Source: Rotaria socialis
Taxonomy: Eukaryota > Rotifera > Eurotatoria > Philodinida > Philodinidae
Direction: 5' to 3'
DNA length: 64,000 nucleotides
NCBI GenBank assembly: GCA_905331475.1
Contig: CAJNYU010002708.1
Location: 31,535-95,534 of the forward strand
The translations under genes and the position numbers were made by a program. Under the pieces are notes generated by a model that saw nothing but the letters and a program-made list of their open reading frames with translations, did not search any database and had not been told where the DNA came from. Below, in pieces: positions 49,383 through 60,443 of this stretch. Positions within the stretch are counted from its first letter, which is position 1. The number at the start of each line of letters is the position of its first letter.

Positions 49383-49444
49383 GGGTGGGTGTGGGTGCAG
49401 GTGCCTATCTGACTCATGATCAGCCCATACCCACACCCACACAC
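49383..49444. repeat. Telomere-like head-to-head palindrome 6
   Basis: GGGTGGGTGTGGGTGCAGG, spacer, CCCATACCCACACCCACACA. Confidence 0.78.
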
Positions 49445-49610
49445 AAATCGGAATGAATGTCAAACTTCCAAAAGTTTAAGGCGACTGATAAAATGAACTA
49501 TAGTATTCAATAAGAAGTCCTTGCTGAATGCTAATAATTTAAAAATAATACTGAACGAAGTTGTTATTAGAACGAAGAAACGATCAACTCCGAGATTGCC
49601 ATATGGTCTA

Positions 49611-50285
49611 CCCTAGTCGAACATCTTGTAAGCAAGATCTGGGAATCTTGGGATCGGTAAGTAAGATCTTATTAAGGTCTTAAAAAGATAATTTGTATGT
49701 ACATATCTTGGTTGTATCGGATAAATCTGTACTTAAGATCTTGTCAAGATCATGGAAAAAATATCGTGTACTATTATCTTCCGATAAGATCTTGAGCGAA
49801 ACAGAAAGCGACATCATTAGTGTATTTACATGCTCTCTAGTCATTCACCGTTTTAAAATGGATACACAGCTGTATATAAATAGCATGGTTGAACATACAA
49901 AATACAAATTTTCCAAATTTTTTTTCTCAACTATTTCTCGATTATTCGAGAGAATGCTGATCTCGATCGATGATCGAGAGAGGACTTCCGTAATTGGTCC
50001 GGCGGATATCAGACCAATTTATAGCCAGTCAGATCGCAACATCTGACTTGCTGGAATTCGGAAGAGGAATAATTAAAATGAAAATATATTGAAAAAATAT
50101 AAAAGAATGCAGCAGGTATTATTTTAGTGTGCATCCAAGATTTAATGAATTCTTATGTAAGATCTGTAATTAGATCTTGGGTACAAGATAATACAGTTAT
50201 CTTGTACCTGAATTTCCAAGATCTGTTAACATATCTGTACCTTGTATCTTGACCAAGATCTTGCTTACAAGATGTTTGTCTAGGG
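49611..50285. mobile_element. Tc1/mariner-like MITE with TA target site
   Basis: Terminal inverted repeats of about 30 bp: CCCTAGTCGAACATCTTGTA on the left and, reverse-complemented, CCCTAGACAAACATCTTGTA on the right, each bounded by TA (49609-49610 and 50286-50287). The shared part continues AGCAAGATCT. The interior has many AAGATCTTG-like subterminal words. 675 bp, no transposase. TA duplication and TIRs point to the Tc1/mariner superfamily, non-autonomous. Confidence 0.75.
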
Positions 50286-50287
50286 TA

Positions 50288-51240
50288 TCTTTTAATCAAT
50301 TGACGAATATGTCTATACCTTTTTCAAGTTACAGCATCTATCTTTATCGTCGTTATGTGTAACTCTTTCATGTTTTCTTTCTTTTCGATCATTGTATTTA
50401 CTTATTTGTTGTTTGTTTGTTTGTTATTACTTTCCAGTGAAAAATATCCCTCATAAAATCGTGATTATGTTTGATTATGGTTGACCAAATCCGATTTCTC
50501 GAACCAAACTACCTCTTTTTGTAATATAATTAATCCGACTAAAATCCAGCAATTGATTCAAGTTTTAATCTATTCTATCAATTATTGATGATTTTACCCC
50601 TTAAACTCTGATTTTAATCGAACAATTGATTGAAATCGTCCCAATCAATTGAAATTTCAATCTTGGAAAACCAAATTGATAGATTATCAATCGGTTATTT
50701 CTAATTACAGCAGTTGAAACTGATTTTAATTTTACAATCGATTAAAATCTTCTCTACCGATTGAAATCCAAATATTTTACAATCGAATTGTTTGATTAAC
50801 AATCGATTGTTTCTAATGACTACAACTCATCAGCTCGATCAATTCTATACAGAATCCGACAACGGATTCAAAAGTCGGAATCAATATACTTTCCTACTAT
50901 CGTTTTCGATCAGTTTTCAATAGGATCCGATCACCATCTCTACATTTCCTGTACATAGTCAATGCTCCTGTATCAAACCTAATACAAACCACATCAGCAT
51001 TTAACGCTAAATTTTTATGAAAAACTATGCTTGTATTCCTTCATGTTTCTTACGGGTTTCACAGATGCTCTATGTCGTGAAGAGACACACGCTTACACCA
51101 AGACGCGAAACAGATTCTTCGAAACTATCAAAATTTGCAATAGGTCATGGAGATCCAGGAACCCGAATCCACCGTCATTTTTCCTATCCGATCTTCCATT
51201 AGTCAGAAAATGGGTTCATCCAAAGCTCAGATACTGTAAA
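50288..51240. other. Intergenic stretch with degenerate CAATTGATT words
   Basis: From about 50500 to 50830 the sequence is full of overlapping variants of CAATTGATTGAAATC and their complements, with no fixed period. A few GGATCCGA/TCGGAATC words follow at 50870-50930. No gene. Confidence 0.5.
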
Positions 51241-51292
51241 GTGTGGGTGTGAGTGGGATTGTTAATACAAAGATTGCTTACACCCACATCCT
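51241..51292. repeat. Telomere-like head-to-head palindrome 7
   Basis: GTGTGGGTGTGAGTGGG, spacer of about 20 bp, TACACCCACATCC. Single C-rich arms of the same kind lie downstream at about 51575-51590 and 51751-51766. Confidence 0.72.
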
Positions 51293-51697
51293 CAAAATTT
51301 ACTATGATTATTCTTCTCACACTCTCTTGTCTATTTTAGCTAAAAATTTCACTTCCGCGTACACTTTTAGTTCTTCTAAGTATTTTGCAATGATCTTTGG
51401 ATCAAACATTGTACTTAGTGTTGAGAATTCTCTTCTTTGCTTTGATATTAAAAGTTCCAGGAATTTTTTTTTTGAAATTTTCCTTTCAATTTGATATCTT
51501 ATACAGCGCTTAAACCATCTGATGAAGACCCATCAGAAAAATCGAAACTAGTTGTAGTTAATTTCTAAACTTGATACACACCCACACCATCAAGATATTA
51601 CCATTCTACTTCATCGTGAATTAGAGCAGAATAATATTCTCGAATTGATTTTGAATTTTTTTGTTCAAATTTTTTTGAATCGAACTAGAGACACTAA

Positions 51698-51743
51698 GTC
51701 ACCTGATGAGACTGACTAAGCATCAGTCGAAAAGCGTCGTGGT
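51698..51743 (+). ncRNA. Hammerhead ribozyme candidate
   Basis: Stem I GTCAC (51698-51702) pairs with GTGGT (51739-51743); CTGATGA core 51703-51709; stem II GACTGA/TCAGTC with a 7-nt loop; GAAA from 51729; cleavage-site-like GTC at 51736-51738. Stem III would be very short and imperfect (A-AGCG-U). A telomere-like ACACACCCGCACCC follows about 10 bp later. Confidence 0.45.
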
Positions 51744-51768
51744 AGTTTCTTACACACCCGCACCCAAT

Positions 51769-51935
51769 AAAAGGGGTTTATGAAAGTGCAACGTGTCATA
51801 AACTTTTTTTCCGCATATGACGAAGATAATAAACAGTTTTTAGGTTTATGATTTGGAAAAGGGGTTTATCAGATATTTCAAAAACGGAAAAAAGGGTATG
51901 TGTCACGTTGCACTTTCATAAACCCTCTTTTTTTT
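51769..51935. repeat. Small inverted-repeat element
   Basis: Left AAAGGGGTTTATGAAAGTGC continuing AACGTGTCATA; right end is its inverse (TGTCACGTTGCACTTTCATA, AACCCTCTTT). About 165 bp, AT-rich centre. MITE-like. Confidence 0.65.
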
Positions 51936-52345
51936 ACAGTGTAGCTATCATCTCATCCTATATTCAAGAGACGGGAACAGCTACTTCTGCCATGTTAGTT
52001 CAATTTTTGTATCACTTACTGGCCAAATTTGTTGTTCTGAAACAATATCATGATAGTCTTGCCATAAAAGGTGCTCCTCGTTAAAACAGTAGTGTTGATC
52101 GAGTCATTCGAGTCGAGAATAAAGCTAATTTCGTGTGCTATTGATTCAATTTCTTGTCAGCTAGATTTGCTCTCCTATGAAGAAGGATCTCGTCTGTCAC
52201 GTGGCTATAGGGGTGTCAGTTTACGTTAATGTAATATTAAGTGTTAAGTAAAACCACTTAATTAACTCTCTTAATTAACTCAAATTAAAATCAACGGTGA
52301 TAGCGTTAGTGACGGATCACAATAACGCTAAACGAAGATTAATAC

Positions 52346-52416
52346 GTTCTTCTAGTCTAACTGGTAGGACATCTGCCTGGATAGCAGAAGTATGGGTTCG
52401 ATCTCCATGAAGGTCA
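52346..52416 (+). tRNA. tRNA-like gene, anticodon GGA
   Basis: Folds as a full cloverleaf by eye: acceptor GTTCTTC/GAAGGTC (one mismatch), D stem GTCT/GGAC, anticodon stem TCTGC/GCAGA with loop CTGGATA, 3-nt variable loop, T stem ATGGG/TCCAT with loop TTCGATC, discriminator A. A T5 Pol III terminator starts 2 nt later. Box B (GGGTTCGATCT) is near consensus. Anticodon GGA would mean serine, but serine tRNAs have a long variable arm, which is missing. It is either a tRNA with a changed anticodon, a pseudogene, or the head of a SINE. Confidence 0.6.
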
Positions 52417-52423
52417 TATTTTT

Positions 52424-53040
52424 CTTCGTTCTGTCACATAACATCAGTGACACTGCTTGTCTCTTTCACTCTCTATATATCCCTCTTTCATTCCTTATAT
52501 CTTTCTTTCATTCTATACATATTAGAGCTAACAAACGGTCCAACCCTATGTGGCGATTGAAATCTTTTGACCAACTTCAATAATGCCTATCAAGATTATG
52601 GTATCGTGCACCCGAACTCTAGTATTTCATCCCGAGCCCCTTTTCTTGCTCGATGACCACTATTGAAAATAATGCAATTCGACGTAGAATTTAATTTTAC
52701 ATCGAACGCACGTTCTTGAGCTAATCCGGACAAAAAATAACCGAATTTGGTGCTAACTTTACCTATATCACTTAGACGTATTTTTTGTTAAAACAACGTT
52801 GAAAATTCTAATAACTTGACTGTGATTAAAACATATCTCATCTGTTATTCAGAGTAATGACGTCATCAAAAATACGTATTGTGAAATATTAATAAAACAT
52901 TTCGAAAGTTCGCGTCATGAGCCAAAACTAATATTTGCCTAAGGTGAAAAAATATATCATGTTCTTTACGTAGCTGCTTATAAATCACTCTTATAATGGA
53001 CAGACAAAAATAATAGGCCTCCTTGTATTTTGCATGCTTC
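52424..53040. other. Intergenic stretch, no gene recognised
   Basis: AT-rich, nothing recognised. Confidence 0.45.
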
Positions 53041-53655
53041 TCAGCAGCATATGAGCGTATATGGTAAGCCTTTTTTCTGAAAAACTCTTCGACTCATTCT
53101 CTGCAATTGACGCTTGTAGTTTTCAGTGGCACAATCAAACGCATCATTTAGCACGAGCAACGTTCAAAAACATATTATTCCATTTACATGTTTCAATGTC
53201 GGAATCCGTTTTCCTTCCAGTTTCACCATATTTCAGTCGATGAGCATCGCGAAAAATAGAGTACGCTGAAGGATGGACTATTATACGTTTTGATTGTAAA
53301 CGATCAGTATTATTCATGTATAGAAAACGGTTTGACAAGGTTTCGTTGTGCTTTTGATTGTTTATAAGTAAATATTCAGCATAATTAATATTCTCTAAAA
53401 TCGTTTTCTATACATGAATAATACTGATCGTTTACAATCAAAACGTCTACTAGTCCATCCTTCAGCGTACTTTATTTTTCGCGATGCTCATGGACTGAAA
53501 TATGGCGAAACGGGAAGGAAAACTGATTACGACATTGCTCGTACTAAATGATGTGTTTGATTGTGCCGCGGAAAAGTACAAGTGCCATTTGCAGAGAATG
53601 AGTGGAAGAGTTTTTCAGGAAAAAGACTTACCGCATGCGCTCATATGCTATTGAG
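53041..53655. repeat. Diverged inverted duplication of a gene fragment
   Basis: Arms at about 53041-53335 and 53400-53655 are inverse copies, roughly 85-90% alike by eye, around a 65-bp centre. The left arm has about 45 bp not in the right one. Read towards the centre from neither side is a full gene, but both arms encode a related peptide in opposite directions (MNNTDRLQSKRIIVHPSAYS and MNNTDRLQSKRLLVHPSAYF), then FRDAHxLKYGETGRKTD. The peptide family is unknown to me. It lies about 170 bp upstream of the caspase-like gene. Confidence 0.7.
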
Positions 53656-53822
53656 AACCGTTCTAAGAGAACAATACAATATGTAAGTGTATCACACAGA
53701 TACAAAGTTAAAATACATCAAAAATCTATCTGCAGTCTATTTATTAAAGTATCCTGAGTGTCCGATACTTATCAGCCGTGTAATTTAACTGAGTTATTTT
53801 CTTTTAGAAAAAAATAATTCTC

Positions 53823-54643
53823 ATGGCTACTCTGAATTCTACTGCCTCAAGGCCTCGCCGTAAAATAGCATTAGTTATCGGAAACCAGAATTATATTCAA
53901 TCTGAAGATAGACTTCGTCATTGTATCAATGATGCTAATGATCTTAGTAACGTGCTACGAAATATTAAATTTCAGGTAAAAACGGCACGTGATCTTACAA
54001 AGTCACAAATGGCCTCTACAATATCCGCTTTTGCTGAGACAATCGTTGACGGCGATTTGGTTATGTTCTACTTTTCTGCCCATGGCTATCACGTTAATGG
54101 CAGAACATATTTGGCTCACGTAGATGATGATTTAATTAAATCTGATGAAGATGTTGAGGATTATTGTACTTGTGCCGAACGCACTCTTCATCAATTAAGA
54201 CAAAAAAATCCATCCTTTGTGACGGTATTTATACTGGATTGTTGTCGAGTACACTATCCAAAAAACAAAAGGCAAAGAAAAGGTTGGTAGCAAAAACTAG
54301 TCAAAATTGTGCCGTATAAGATGTATCACGTATCGTTGTTTTAGCGAAGCTCGAAGGTATTAGTTTACATGCAATGGAAGTACCGGATGGCAGCTACGTC
54401 GTCTTTGCATGTAGCCCAAATCAAATTGCCTCTGATGGTGATACTACTGATAGAAATGGATTATTCGCCAAACATCTATTGAAACACATAGCAAAGCCAA
54501 ATAAAGATATTACGCAGCTATTTCGTACTGTAGCTAATGGCGTTTGTATTGAAAGTAAACAAAAACAGAAGCCTATACGTATGGATGGTCTAATGCGGTT
54601 GGAGCACATTTCCTTAAATGAAAAGCCTACCGCTGCACAATAA
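53823..54643 (+). CDS. Caspase/metacaspase-like protease (peptidase C14)
   Basis: Cysteine protease of the caspase fold. Exon 1 (53823-54282) has the p20-type core: RKIALVIGNQNYIQ, the catalytic His in FYFSAHGYHVNG and the catalytic Cys in FILDCCRVHYP. Exon 2 (54345-54643) gives SYVVFACSPNQIASDGDTTD, NGLFAKHLLKHIAKPNKDI and ITQLFRTVANGV, the p10-like part. The join GAAAAG|CGAAGCTC is in frame across an intron of 62 nt with a GTTGGT donor. About 253 aa with no prodomain, so it resembles the caspase-domain-only 'ICE-like/metacaspase' proteins common in bdelloids. Both catalytic residues are present. Start: first ATG, directly before the domain. A decayed F-box gene abuts its 3' end on the other strand. 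Confidence 0.88.
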
Positions 54644-54649
54644 GAGAAG

Positions 54650-56317
54650 AAAAATGGCTTCGACAAAGTAATTGTTCAGCATAATCCAAATGAATATCAA
54701 ATAAAATCAGAGTAGTTAAATGAGTAAATTCAAGATTATTTGTTGTCGTTTCTATTTTTTCTTGTCGCTCAAGATGAGCAGCATTTGGTAATATTCAACG
54801 AATATGAAATTGACATAAATGAGGCATGCATAAAATAATGTGTTTATCCAAATCAAATCCATCAATAAAACGTTTGGGTGTATTTCTTTTGAATTCAATA
54901 GCTAATAATAATATTAAATATCCGACATCTGATCAACATTGTAAAACAGGAAGAAACAAATTTTCATTGCCAATCGTTTCAAATTAGGACATGAAATCTT
55001 TATGAATTAATTAAATGAGATTTGCAATTACTAAATATTGCTTACTGATTTAATTTTAGAAAAAATACCAACATCTGATGCAGAAACAAACACCACACAC
55101 TTACAACGAATGAACATAATTGTGAGCCCAATTGATTAAGTAAAAAAATGCAACGTTCGAATTCAAATAATATTATTCGAATAAGAGTCAGATGGATTGA
55201 TTCAGGAAAAATTAAATCATCGCCATTTTAAAATATATTTTTTAAAATACAATCATCATCCAATTCGAAAGATACAATAGAAGACACAGATAGTGAACAA
55301 AAGAATTTAGATCAAGTGCGAGCAGTATTGCTCTTATCCAGTACGTACAGAAAATTGAGGTATATTTGAGAAGAGAGTAAAACACCGCGAAACACAGTTA
55401 AGGTTATTGCCTAATAATATATACAAATATCAATGTTTTCCTAAGTATAGATTTTATCAGAAGGGTAAAATCATCGGTATTCAACCATTTTTTGGGAAAA
55501 GGTTTTTGTCGACTTCCACTCGAAATACAGAAGATTCGAGTTGTTTTTTAGGAATATCTAAGGAGAAGAAGAATCAACCAGGTTATTATAATGTTTAAAG
55601 CTCATATGCTGGTCAGAGATAGGAGGCTAGTAGACTAGCATATCATCTAATGGTTCCTTCTTTTTAAATGTATTATGATCGAAATATAAGATTTTTAAGG
55701 AACACAATTTTGATCATAACGTTTTTATCGCAATGAATACTTAAAAAAGTCTCACATCTTTTCTGCTTAAATGTTCCTAAAAAGCCACTTGAATCTTCTA
55801 TATTTAAAGTAGAGTTCTTTTTTTTTTAATTCTGAAAAAATAAGAATTTATCTTATTTTATAAGTAGAAAATGAACTAAAGCGATAGTTAATCATAGTTT
55901 ACCTAATGTGTAAGTTGAATATTATTAATGATACAAGGCATAAAATGTGTGTAAAAACGTGGAATAATAAATTGATATGGTGATTGAAAATACTTAAAAG
56001 TTAAATCAATTGAATGATACATATCAAGTGCAAGTTTTGCTAAACGATTATTATCAATAGTGATAGTAGAACAAAGCAATAACACTTTAGGTTTCACTTT
56101 GTACATGATAATTAAAATTAACTCATCAAGTAAATCGACCAGCTGCATGGAGTCTTCTGTACAGAAGAATAATACAAATAAATGATATTATCAAAGAGCT
56201 ACACATACTCATACCTGATAAAGAATTCATTGTCGATATAATGTGTCTATCGGATAATAGAATAGACGTATACTTATACAATGCTTGACGGACATCGTCT
56301 AAATGATAGCCGATCAT
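54650..56317 (-). pseudogene. F-box family gene, probably decayed
   Basis: An upstream exon (MIGYHLDDVRQALYKYTSIL..) joins by a GTATGAG..TACAG intron to EDSMQLVDLLDELILIIMYK, an F-box start, followed by NNRLAKLALDMYHSIDLTFK, which matches the bdelloid F-box pattern. Much further down, at about 54650-54870, minus-strand text reads RFIDGFDLDKHIILCMPHLC, HLERQEKIETTTNNLEF and THLTTLILFDIHLDYAEQLL, the family C-terminus. The middle (54.9-55.9 kb) has stops and frame changes. Likely non-functional, though introns may hide some continuity. Confidence 0.6.
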
Positions 56318-58071
56318 TGATAATCAATTATGTTAACAAAAAGATTCCTTATAGAAAAAAAGAAATATATAGGTGAATTAATCCGATGAAACTATTTACC
56401 AGATATTTTCAATGTAGATGTAATCTATTAATTTTTGATATATCGAACTGTAGAAGTGGCCCATTATAGTACTAGAAACGATAGAATGGTTAAGATCATC
56501 CATTTCCTTATTGATAAGTGTGCACCTATGGAGAATTTTATACGCATATTGATGTGCTATCATAAAACTCGAATATATATTGATAAGTTATTAGATATTT
56601 CATATTTATGAATGATTTTTTTTCAAGTTTAACAATTTTATCATTATTCTAGAGACAAATAATTAAAAATAGCTCGAAGGCAAACGTGTGGATGGGAGAG
56701 CATATTGCGCTCATCTCTCATTCACACCAAAGCTGTTAAACTAAGCAAATAAAAAAGATTGAAAATAAGATTTCTGTTCAACAAAAATATATGTGTCTTT
56801 TCCCATGCACTAAGACAAGAGTAGAATGTGTGAGGTGAATATCATGCATCCAGATCTTCAATGAAAAAGAGACGGAAAACAATATCTTCCTGATGAAATA
56901 ATTTTTGTATCAGATGATGAAAGATGCAATGGTTCTCCACTATTTATTAAACATAAATCCATTTTTTATTGATGATGACAAATAATAATGAGTTCGAATA
57001 TAATTTAATAAATGTATTGACTAATTAACAAAAATGAAGAGAAAGATTATTCAATAAAGAAAAAAAACAAAAGATTTTCTCGACAATTTTCATTGACAAG
57101 TAAACCACAACCATTATCACAGTGAACTTCAAGCAACACTTTTTTTTGTAAATATATTTGCCATTTAAATATACAATTATTTTTTAAAAAATAATTTGTT
57201 TACAAGTAAATAATTATATATATTTAATCGAGCGTGACTAAATAGCTGTGTGTCGAACTAATTAAAATAGGTTTATATTTTGGCGTCATTCTTAAAAGCG
57301 AAGACAAGTCGTTCAAATGTCTCAATGATTATTCAATATTTTTCATTAGCAATGAAAGTTTCTCTTCGTATGTTCAATCGAAATCTTTATGTTTAAATAC
57401 AACAGAATTATTCATATTTGAATAATACTTGACCATGTTTATCAGTTATTAAATACAATTGAAAACGAATACAAAACGTGTTGAAATGAAATTCGGAACA
57501 AATCAACTTGATTATCTCTAATAATTTCACTTAGATATCATGGATGACTTCGATGATAAAATATTTCACTGCTTTCTTAATTACAATAAAAGCCATTTCC
57601 TATTTCAAATGATAGAAAACTAAAACTAAAATTGTATTTTTACAAAATTTCAATGTCTACGAATATAATATTCCGAGACAATGAGTTTCATAGATTATTA
57701 TTAATAAACTTCTACATAGTTCAAAATATAATGATGCCTCTAGCACTCGAAGCATTTGTTCGATTACATCGCAATAGTAACGATTCATATATTTTTGTTC
57801 TGTACTATGTAAATTCATTTAACTTTTGATAATTTCTGCTCATAATAGAATAGATTTTTCTAAACTATTAATTTCAATTAATTGATGAGTAAAATCGAAT
57901 TTAATATTTATTTTAACTGTTAAAATATTTTACAACTATGTTTTTATAGAAGTGAAAAATTTTCATTTCCCTTCTCATTCAATACACAAATACCATTCTA
58001 TCGATCAGAAAAATAAATCTTGGCATTTAATAAATAATTTAACAAAAGCTGGGTGTGGATCAGAGATCGTC
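56318..58071. other. Intergenic stretch, no gene recognised
   Basis: Very AT-rich. No convincing coding region on either strand. Confidence 0.45.
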
Positions 58072-58147
58072 ACAGGGCAAATTTTTGCCCTGTCCTGCCC
58101 TGCGCCCTGCTATATCCTGCCGTGTCTCAGGGCAGGGCAGGGCGTGG
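58072..58147. repeat. CAGGGCA hairpin repeat
   Basis: ACAGGGCAAATTTTTGCCCT is followed by CCTGCCCTGCGCCCTGC and then CAGGGCAGGGCAGGGCGTGG. The two halves pair to a long GC-rich hairpin. MITE-like or microsatellite-derived. Confidence 0.6.
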
Positions 58148-58266
58148 TTATAAATTGAACTGAAATATTGAAAAAGGTAAAGACTAAATGAAAATGTTGT
58201 AACCGCTGAAAAGTAAAGTACTCGTATTTTATTTATCTATATTCGAGAAAATATAGATATGCGCTN

Positions 58267-58311
58267 ATTTTACTGTCGACATTTTTACGGTCGACATTTT
58301 TACTGTCGACC
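58267..58311. repeat. Short tandem repeat, GTCGAC-containing
   Basis: Three copies of about 17 bp, ATTTTTAC(T/G)GTCGAC. A single ambiguous base N is at 58266. Confidence 0.75.
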
Positions 58312-58589
58312 AAAGTGCAGAGATTCGGCGCATGAATCGTAGTGAAGATTTCTATAAGAAATTACGCGTACTGTGATGCAGATCAACGTAACTGCGTCCT
58401 AGTGGTCGCATCTACGATCTCTTGTAGGTATAAATGGTCAATTATAAATTATTCCTCCTTATTCGTAATTGGCTACACTCGTACAATAAAACATAGTCAC
58501 AGAAAATCAGTATAAATAGTAGTGCTCGTCACATTTTCTTTCATAAGTCATTCTACTATAAGCAGTAGAATACATAGTTTTTATTTTCT

Positions 58590-59165
58590 TAAATTTTTCT
58601 AGATTTAAATCCTTTTAGTTTTTCAATTCTTTGAAATTAATTTTTTTTCTTCTATTATTAAATTTTAAAAAATTGTTTTAGATATAAATATTTTTATTTT
58701 TCTAGATATATATTTTTTACTTTCCTTAATTTTTAAAATTAAAATTTTTTTTAACTTTCAACTTAGTAAATTTTGAAATTATTTTAGGTTTTAATTTTTC
58801 AGTTATTTTTTATTGTGAAAATTTTTAATTTAAAAATTGTTTTTTTATTTTTTATAAAAATTTTAATTTTGCAGTTTTAAGTTTTTTATTTTGTGCAAAA
58901 ATATTTTTAATTCACAATAAAAGTAAAAATAAAATGAAAATCTAATCTGTGTCATCTTTTGTACTAATTGCGACGAGACTGAGCCATAATTACGAAAAAC
59001 TTGGACACCGTTATGCGTAACTGGGAGTTTTTCACCGTAACTACCCGTAATTGCGATTTTTTCATCGTAGTTACGCGTAGTTACGTCGCAATTTTCCGCA
59101 ATTACGGGTCACAGTGCGATCGCAGTTACGCCGTAACTGCGCCACAGTTTCATCGTAATGAAACA
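58590..59165. other. AT-rich tract and GTAATTACG repeat block
   Basis: 58590-58930 is almost only A and T with long T/A runs. 59000-59165 is made of variants of CGTAACTACGCG/GTAATTGCG in both orientations, a degenerate palindromic repeat also hinted at near 58360-58400. No gene; this block lies just upstream of the WWE-ADP-ribosyltransferase gene. Confidence 0.55.
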
Positions 59166-59345
59166 CATGGGCCAACATTGTCTCTCCTTCTTTTCTTTCC
59201 TTTCATTTCCTTTCTTTTTTTCCTTTCTTCCAACCACAGAATGGAACAACAAAAAGAGTCAATAATGAAACGAGATATATCTTTCATTTTCTTTCTTTTT
59301 ACTATCACATTTCATCTTTACTGCTACCGTTTGGTCGTTGCGTAT

Positions 59346-60410
59346 ATGACTACTACTGCATTGATTGCCAAGCAGTATATAGAGTGGCTGTGGCAATCTA
59401 ATGCGCTTCCGTTCTGTCTTGCAGAACCTGCTGAATGGCAAAAATACACCGATGTAGAAACTGAAATCATCGAAGAAGCATTCCAACAAGGCTTGCCAGA
59501 AGCTCTTCTCGACGACTATCATATCGTTTTTGCACGTTCTATGCAAATCTCTAATAATGACGAAAAGAAACAACGGCCAGTGAAACGTGTAGTTGATCGT
59601 AACAAGGATGAACGAGAGAAACGAGTAAGAGCGGAACGTTTCTTGGAAGATTCAATTTTACCTTCGAACAGTTTCATAAACTGGCAAATTGAACCAACAA
59701 CTCCTGATTTTGTTCAAGAAGCTTGTTCTCATTACGGCGTTCGTTGGGAGAAAGGTATCACTTGTCAGTCAGTGCTTGAGATGTGGATAGAAAAGGCAGC
59801 GGAAGGATTTATAATCGAGGCGAAAAAGGTGGGGAAGCAACGAGAAGGTGAATGGATGGCCAAACGGCTTCTCGAACAGAAAAATGGAAGCAAACAACAG
59901 GTAGAACAATTATGTGTGAAGCTCTATTGTATGGGCTCTTTCTTGTATCGTAAATTAAATGAGACGATGCGTTTGCAAGGCGATTTCGCTTTCGAAACTC
60001 TATGGAAAAGCAGAGTTCCCACATTGGGTCCATTTGCTGTACTATTGAATTCAGCTATGAATTTTACTCCCACTAATATGATAGTATATCGAGGAGCAAC
60101 GATGACTAACGAACAAATTGAACAATTTCGACTATGCGTTGTCTCTGAAAGAAAAATTCAATTACCGGCGTTTACCTCAACGACTCTTAATCCGAGCGTG
60201 GCCGAATTCTTTGGCAGCAACGTTCTTTTTGTCATTGACCTCGAAAAAGATACCGGCTCTCTGGATATGTCTCCATATTCAAATTATCCGGATGAACAAG
60301 AACTTTTGATTTTCGATGGTTTTCCTGCTAAGGTAACATCGTGCCACTTCGATGAAATCGCAAACAAATGGATAATTAAACTCTGGGGTTTACGCTGCTC
60401 AGATCTCTAA
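59346..60410 (+). CDS. WWE-domain ADP-ribosyltransferase
   Basis: Single exon. I prefer ATG 59346 (MTTTALIAKQYIEWLWQSNA), 354 aa; the frame is open upstream to 59001 but that part is repeat-derived. Residues about 10-90 are a WWE domain (WLWQSNALPFCLAEPAEWQK, then YTDVETEIIEEAFQQ and QRPVKRV), which binds ADP-ribose-type ligands. Residues about 195-345 are an arginine-type ADP-ribosyltransferase domain: YRGATM with the NAD-binding Arg, STS-like PAFTSTTLNP, and the catalytic ExE in YPDEQELLIFDGF. A charged helical linker with several basic runs joins them. Proteins of this build are typical of bdelloids. All key residues are present. It is the second ART of the window, and unlike the first has WWE rather than TPRs. 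Confidence 0.87.
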   Translation: MTTTALIAKQYIEWLWQSNALPFCLAEPAEWQKYTDVETEIIEEAFQQGLPEALLDDYHIVFARSMQISNNDEKKQRPVKRVVDRNKDEREKRVRAERFLEDSILPSNSFINWQIEPTTPDFVQEACSHYGVRWEKGITCQSVLEMWIEKAAEGFIIEAKKVGKQREGEWMAKRLLEQKNGSKQQVEQLCVKLYCMGSFLYRKLNETMRLQGDFAFETLWKSRVPTLGPFAVLLNSAMNFTPTNMIVYRGATMTNEQIEQFRLCVVSERKIQLPAFTSTTLNPSVAEFFGSNVLFVIDLEKDTGSLDMSPYSNYPDEQELLIFDGFPAKVTSCHFDEIANKWIIKLWGLRCSDL

Positions 60411-60443
60411 TACAAGAATCAATAAGAGACGTCAAGTATCATA

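Noticed and set aside
49693..50046. 117-codon open frame inside the Tc1/mariner-like MITE
   Set aside because: It spans the subterminal AAGATCTTG words, has no transposase motif and looks like chance.
51519..51548. Second hammerhead-like motif (CTGATGA...GAAAC)
   Set aside because: No acceptable stem II; CTGATG pairs instead with CATCAG in a simple hairpin. Kept only as context for the candidate at 51698.
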